From contig CAZNWE010000116.1 in assembly GCA_964576715.1 (NCBI GenBank), forward strand, positions 1 to 9,801: 9,801 nucleotides of DNA, given 5' to 3'. This stretch comes from SLRI01 sp964576715 (GTDB taxonomy: Bacteria; Pseudomonadota; Alphaproteobacteria; Geminicoccales; Geminicoccaceae). A program made the translations under genes and the position numbers. Under the pieces are notes generated by a model. That model did not search any database. It worked only from the letters and a program-made list of their open reading frames with translations, and was not told where the DNA came from. This document shows, piece by piece, positions 7,035-9,801 of this stretch; the first letter of the stretch is position 1; each line of letters starts with the position of its first letter.

Positions 7035-7855
7035 CCGCTGACCAGCTCGATCCGGGTCGGTAGGCGACTGCCGGCGTTGGTGATCAGGAGCGGGACGGGG
7101 GTGGGCTCGGCCGAGGCGTAGACGTCGATCCAGTCGAGCGGCTCGCCCGGCAAGGTGACGAAGTTGTCGGTCTCGTCGAAGCCGGAGACGCCCTTGAGGG
7201 CGGCCTCGAGGTGGTGCGCCTCGCGGCGCCACCCCGCCAGCTCGAGGGTGGTTGGGCCGCGATAGACGGTCTCGAGATCGGCGCGCTTCCTGCCCTCGAA
7301 GACCGGGAGGCTCAAGATTTCCCCGGGCGCGGGCGCGCCGGCGAGCCAGTCGCTCAGGTGCAGAAGCGTGGCCAGCGGGTCGATCGAGGGCTCGCGCAGC
7401 GCCTCGGGCACCGGGCTTTCCTGGTCGCGACCCTGGTTGCGGGTGACGAGGTGGGTCAGGCTGCCGTCGGGCGCGAAGTCGAGTTCGATCTCGCGCAGCC
7501 GGTCGGGCTTCTGGTAGGCGGCGCGAAACCGGGCCGGGCGCGGCCGCTCGCCACCGTCGAAGGCGACGAGCGCGTGCATCGAGGTGCGGTTGCGGCCGGC
7601 GAACCACGCGGCGAGGCCGCGATTGACGACCTCCATCTCGACCAGGGCGAAGCTCCCGGCGCAGCGCAGCTGAAGCTCGAGGTCGGCGATCCTGGCACCG
7701 CTGACCCGCATCTCGTATGCCAGGGTTCGCTGGCGATCGATGGCGCAGCTGGCCCGGGCGGGGCCGCCGGCGGCGAGCAGCAGGGCGGCGGACCCGACGA
7801 GCGCCGCCCGGCGGTGGATGGCGGGGCCGGCCGCCGACGCTGCCGCGGCCGTCAG
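7031..7855 (-). CDS. DUF3108-domain periplasmic protein (start codon unclear)
   Basis: The part from 7711 to 7031 (226 residues) is certain to be coding, and the same frame continues upstream without a stop. That extension encodes IHRRAALVGSAALLLAAGG and PARA|SC, a convincing signal peptide, and then the family-like start of the mature domain (TLAYEMRVSGARIADLEL). The body shows the DUF3108 pattern, including REPSIDPLATLLHLSDWL and the closing LPTRIELVSG. The family is exported and of unknown function. The frame has no ATG, GTG or TTG between rpsD and 7711. A CTG at 7855 is the best non-standard start (274 residues). A TTG at 7868, directly after the rpsD stop, is in another frame and would need a one-base error or frameshift. 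The gene lies about 13 nt behind rpsD and is probably co-transcribed. Its stop shares CTAG with the convergent neighbour. Confidence 0.8.
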   Translation of the reverse strand: MTAAAASAAGPAIHRRAALVGSAALLLAAGGPARASCAIDRQRTLAYEMRVSGARIADLELQLRCAGSFALVEMEVVNRGLAAWFAGRNRTSMHALVAFDGGERPRPARFRAAYQKPDRLREIELDFAPDGSLTHLVTRNQGRDQESPVPEALREPSIDPLATLLHLSDWLAGAPAPGEILSLPVFEGRKRADLETVYRGPTTLELAGWRREAHHLEAALKGVSGFDETDNFVTLPGEPLDWIDVYASAEPTPVPLLITNAGSRLPTRIELVSG

Positions 7856-7868
7856 CCGGTGTCGCCAA

Positions 7869-8483
7869 TCAGCGCGAGTAGTACTCGATGACGAGGTTGG
7901 GCTCCATCTGCACCGGGTAGGGCACGTCGGCGAGCTTCGGCACGCGGACGAACTGGCCCTTCATCGCCTTGGGGTCGACGGTGAGATATTCGGGAACATC
8001 GCGCTCCGGGCGGGCGATCGTCTCCATGATCATCGGCATGGTCTGGGCGCGCGGCTTGAGCTCGATGATGTCGCCTTCCTTGAGGCGATAGCTCGGAATG
8101 TTGGTGCGCTTGCCGTTGACCAGCACGTGGCCGTGATTGATCAACTGACGCGCGGCGAACACGGTGGGGACGAAATTGCAGCGGAAAATGGTGATGTCGA
8201 GGCGCCGCTCGAGCAGCCCGATCAGCGTCTCGGCGGTGTCACCGCGCGTCCCGCTCGCTTCCTCGTAGGCGCGGCGGAACTGCTTTTCGGTCATGTTGGC
8301 GTAGTATTTCTTCAGCTTCTGCTTGGCCGCGAGCTGGTTGGCGTAGTCCGACATCTTGCGGCGCTTTTGGCCGTGCTCGCCGGGTCCGTAATCGCGGCGC
8401 GCCAGCGGGCTCTTGGTGCGCCCCCAGAGGTTGACGCCAAGCCGACGGCAGATCTTGTTCTTCGCCTGAATACGTTTGGTCAT
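7869..8483 (-). CDS. rpsD: 30S ribosomal protein S4
   Basis: Complete 204-residue S4, a primary 16S rRNA-binding protein of the small subunit that nucleates assembly of the 5' domain. The N-terminal MTKRIQAKNKICRRLGVNLWGR and DYGPGEHGQKRRK are typical of the short alphaproteobacterial form, which lacks the four-Cys zinc site found in some S4 proteins. The S4 RNA-binding domain contains LERRLD (91-96), FAARQLINHGHVLVNGKR and IPSYRLKEGDIIEL. The C-terminus PYPVQMEPNLVIEYYSR is strongly conserved. The ATG at 8483 has only a weak AGGG upstream. It is not beside other ribosomal genes here, which is common for rpsD in this class. The DUF3108 gene follows closely on the same strand. Confidence 0.98.
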   Translation of the reverse strand: MTKRIQAKNKICRRLGVNLWGRTKSPLARRDYGPGEHGQKRRKMSDYANQLAAKQKLKKYYANMTEKQFRRAYEEASGTRGDTAETLIGLLERRLDITIFRCNFVPTVFAARQLINHGHVLVNGKRTNIPSYRLKEGDIIELKPRAQTMPMIMETIARPERDVPEYLTVDPKAMKGQFVRVPKLADVPYPVQMEPNLVIEYYSR

Positions 8484-8586
8484 GGGCCCTAGATACGACT
8501 CTCGGTTATGCAGGGGGAGAGGACGACTGCGCCGCGTCGCGGGCGCACGAACTCCCGGCCGGAGCGCGGCCCGGCCGAGATCGTGG

Positions 8587-8616
8587 TTGGTAGCCGCGGC
8601 TGGCGGTCGCTGTCAA
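8587..8616 (-). promoter_or_regulatory. Candidate rpsD promoter
   Basis: A perfect TTGACA -35 box lies on the minus strand at 8616-8611. Eighteen bases further on, TACCAA (8592-8587) is a poor but possible -10. This would give a leader of about 95 nt before rpsD. The -35 is strong and the -10 is weak, so confidence is moderate to low. Confidence 0.4.
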
Positions 8617-8627
8617 CTGGATTGACA
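8611..8627. promoter_or_regulatory. Perfect dyad TGTCAA-N5-TTGACA, possible operator
   Basis: TGTCAA at 8611-8616 and TTGACA at 8622-8627 are perfect inverted copies separated by CTGGA. The 17-bp dyad overlaps the candidate -35 box of rpsD. Such a site could bind a dimeric regulator, or it could simply be two back-to-back -35 boxes. No regulator gene is visible nearby. Confidence 0.4.
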
Positions 8628-8634
8628 TAGCGGC

Positions 8635-8669
8635 CGCTGAACGGCGCAGCGCAACGGTGCCGTTCAGCG
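8635..8669. other. Strong hairpin, 11-bp perfect stem
   Basis: CGCTGAACGGC (8635-8645) pairs perfectly with GCCGTTCAGCG (8659-8669) around a 13-nt loop. It lies just past the tartrate dehydratase remnant on the minus strand and overlaps the stop of the remnant's last open frame. No T-tract follows on either strand, so it is not a canonical intrinsic terminator, although it may be a remnant one. Confidence 0.6.
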
Positions 8670-9294
8670 CGCCAGCGCCCGACCCCAGGCGCCGGCGTCG
8701 GGCAGGCCCTTGGCGGGGCCGATGGCGGCAGCGGTCGGCATCGGGTCGGCGAGTCCCGGGCCGGTGGTAGCCGCCGGCGGCGTAGACCCGGACGTCGGGA
8801 TCAGCCCGGCCGTCCCGGTAGCGGTCAGCGAGGAGCCGCCAGAGCGGCAGCCCTCGACCTTCGCCACGGCATGCCAGATCGCCTTGTCGCCAGATCGCCT
8901 TGTCGCCAGATCGCCTTGTCGCCAGATCGCCTTGTCGCCAGATCGCCTTGTCGAGAGTGCCTACGGCGACCGACCTTTCGATGTGCCCGCCGGGCTTCTG
9001 GTTGGTCATCATCGCGTCCCGAGCGCGGAACGGATCGGTGAGGCCCGTCGCAGGACCGAGCAGCGTGTCGGGCGGAACCCCCAGGAGCCGCGGCATCATC
9101 CGCTCCCGCATGATCGCCCCCGCCGCACAGGACCCGTTCGAGCTGAAGCCGAACCCCACCACAGGCTTGCCCTCTCGGACGACGTCGGTGACGACGGCGA
9201 CGAGCGGGCAGGTCATCGTCGAAAAGCCGATATAGGCGTCGGCAATCGTCGAATTGATCGCTGCCGCCGTCTCATGGATCGCCAAGATGCGCAG
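8664..9294 (-). pseudogene. D-tartrate dehydratase-like enolase-superfamily fragment
   Basis: The translation from about 9294 to 8755 matches the N-terminal capping domain of D-tartrate dehydratase / mandelate racemase-family proteins: RILAIHETAAAI, ADAYIGFSTMTCPLVAVVTD, GKPVVGFGFSSNG, MMTNQKPGGHIERSVAVGTLDKAIW, LPLWRLLADRYRDG and VYAAGGY. The whole catalytic barrel is missing, so about 140 of roughly 390 residues remain. The natural start appears lost: CTGCGCATC at 9294 stands where ATGCGCATC (MRI) would be expected, behind GGGGGA. Five tandem copies of a 16-bp piece of the gene interrupt it (8873-8952). Four extra copies add 64 bp, and one base is missing near 8847-8853, so the frame recovers. 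After 8755 the similarity stops. A frame ending at 8664 with RALAR might be the old C-terminus after internal deletion, which is a guess. Confidence 0.82.
8873..8952. repeat. Five perfect 16-bp tandem repeats inside the tartrate dehydratase remnant
   Basis: GCCAGATCGCCTTGTC is repeated without mismatch at 8873-8888, 8889-8904, 8905-8920, 8921-8936 and 8937-8952. On the minus strand the unit is GACAAGGCGATCTGGC, which encodes the family motif DKAIW of the host gene. The array is therefore an amplification of the gene's own sequence, not an insertion. There are no spacers, so it is not CRISPR. Confidence 0.97.
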
Positions 9295-9368
9295 GTCTCC
9301 CCCGAACTCACCATCTACGAGCCGATGGCCATGGCCCAACCGCCGGCCAAGAGAGGGCACTTGCCGAC

Positions 9369-9801
9369 CTAGCGGTGCTGGCCTTGCCCAGCGAGGTCGC
9401 GGTACAGGCGAGCGAAAGCCAGGCTGCTCACGGCGTTCGCCACATAGACCCCGATGTACACCACGAGCAGGCCCACAACGTAAGCCATCGCCTGAACGAT
9501 GAAGAAGCCCAGGAGGCGAATCTTGTGTCCCTTGGCGATCGCAGCGCTATGAGAGAACGCCTCTTTGAGCGTCCCCTTACGGTCAACGAGGGCATAGCCG
9601 AAGAACGAGTAGGTGGTAAGAACGTAAAGACCAGGAACAATCAGAAGAAAGAAACCGATCACCAACATGAGCAAGAATATCACGCTTCCTCCAACAAAAC
9701 GCCAGAACAACTCGCCATTCGAAAACAAGTCGGCGTAATCAGCAACTCGTCCGTCGGCAGCTCTTAGATTGACTGAGAGAAATCCAATAGCAAAGCGAAA
9801 A
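9369..9801 (-). CDS. Integral membrane protein, 5' end outside the window
   Basis: The frame is open from the window edge to a stop at 9369-9371, so the gene is truncated at its 5' end by the window and not by mutation. A TTG at 9728 is in frame, but the coding signal continues upstream of it (GFLSVNLRAADGRVADYADL). The visible 143 residues hold two hydrophobic regions: FVGGSVIFLLMLVIGFFLLIVPGLYVL with a following YSFFGYALV, and LLGFFIVQAMAYVVGLLVV. Between them lies DRKGTLKEAFSHSAAIAKGH. The pattern LIVPGLY...ALVD...EAF..S..I.KGH resembles poorly characterised bacterial membrane proteins (DUF975 or glycerophosphodiesterase-membrane-domain type). The C-terminus is RLYRDLAGQGQHR. Base composition is much lower in GC than the neighbours (25 of 60 bases in 9601-9660), suggesting acquisition from another source. 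Function is unknown. Confidence 0.75.
   Translation of the reverse strand, partial: FRFAIGFLSVNLRAADGRVADYADLFSNGELFWRFVGGSVIFLLMLVIGFFLLIVPGLYVLTTYSFFGYALVDRKGTLKEAFSHSAAIAKGHKIRLLGFFIVQAMAYVVGLLVVYIGVYVANAVSSLAFARLYRDLAGQGQHR

Noticed and set aside
6036..7868. 610-codon open frame on the minus strand
   Set aside because: It runs antisense through the DUF3011 gene and in the wrong frame through the DUF3108 gene. Such frames arise from high GC. Its TTG start matters only as a possible misframed start of the DUF3108 gene.
7740..8492. 250-codon open frame on the plus strand
   Set aside because: It is antisense to rpsD, an unambiguous gene.
8873..8952. CRISPR-like array
   Set aside because: The copies are contiguous with no spacers, and the unit derives from the coding sequence of the host gene. 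The 18-bp repeats at 120-191 are rejected as CRISPR for the same lack of spacers.

Overview
The window is GC-rich and looks like a chromosomal piece from an alphaproteobacterium. The best taxonomic marker is a complete 204-residue ribosomal protein S4 whose sequence is of the alphaproteobacterial kind. This assignment rests on recognition of protein families, not on a database search. A run of exactly 100 Ns near the left end marks a scaffold join.

Left part (1-3550), accessory and decayed: after the gap come four perfect 18-bp tandem repeats and an intact flavin reductase-domain gene. Then follow about 2.7 kb with no intact gene. That stretch holds a small IS5-family element with recognisable terminal inverted repeats but an internally deleted, frameshifted transposase, and then a frameshifted IS1595-type transposase remnant ending in a 15-bp tandem repeat.

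Middle (3571-8483), ordinary core-like DNA with tightly packed genes: an exported S10 serine carboxypeptidase (+), an orphan family-3 solute-binding protein (-), a DUF3011 envelope protein with two related C-terminal modules (+), a DUF3108 periplasmic protein (-) and rpsD (-). The two convergent gene pairs have almost no space between them: 9 bp in one, and a shared palindromic CTAG stop in the other. The divergent pair 5167-6039 / 6138-7034 appears to use overlapping promoters that share one TATA core. The DUF3108 gene follows rpsD by about 13 nt but lacks a normal start codon in its frame.

Right part (8484-9801): the rpsD leader contains a TTGACA box inside a perfect dyad. Next comes a decayed N-terminal fragment of a D-tartrate dehydratase-like enolase-superfamily gene. 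Five tandem copies of 16 of its own base pairs sit inside this fragment; the added length plus a nearby 1-nt loss restore the reading frame. Last is a 5'-truncated membrane protein gene of markedly lower GC that runs off the window edge.

I do not see a defence system, CRISPR array, prophage or biosynthetic cluster. The most informative oddities are the self-derived repeat expansion in the tartrate dehydratase remnant, the missing start codon of the DUF3108 gene, the palindrome-bearing 18-bp repeats beside the gap, and the shared divergent promoter.
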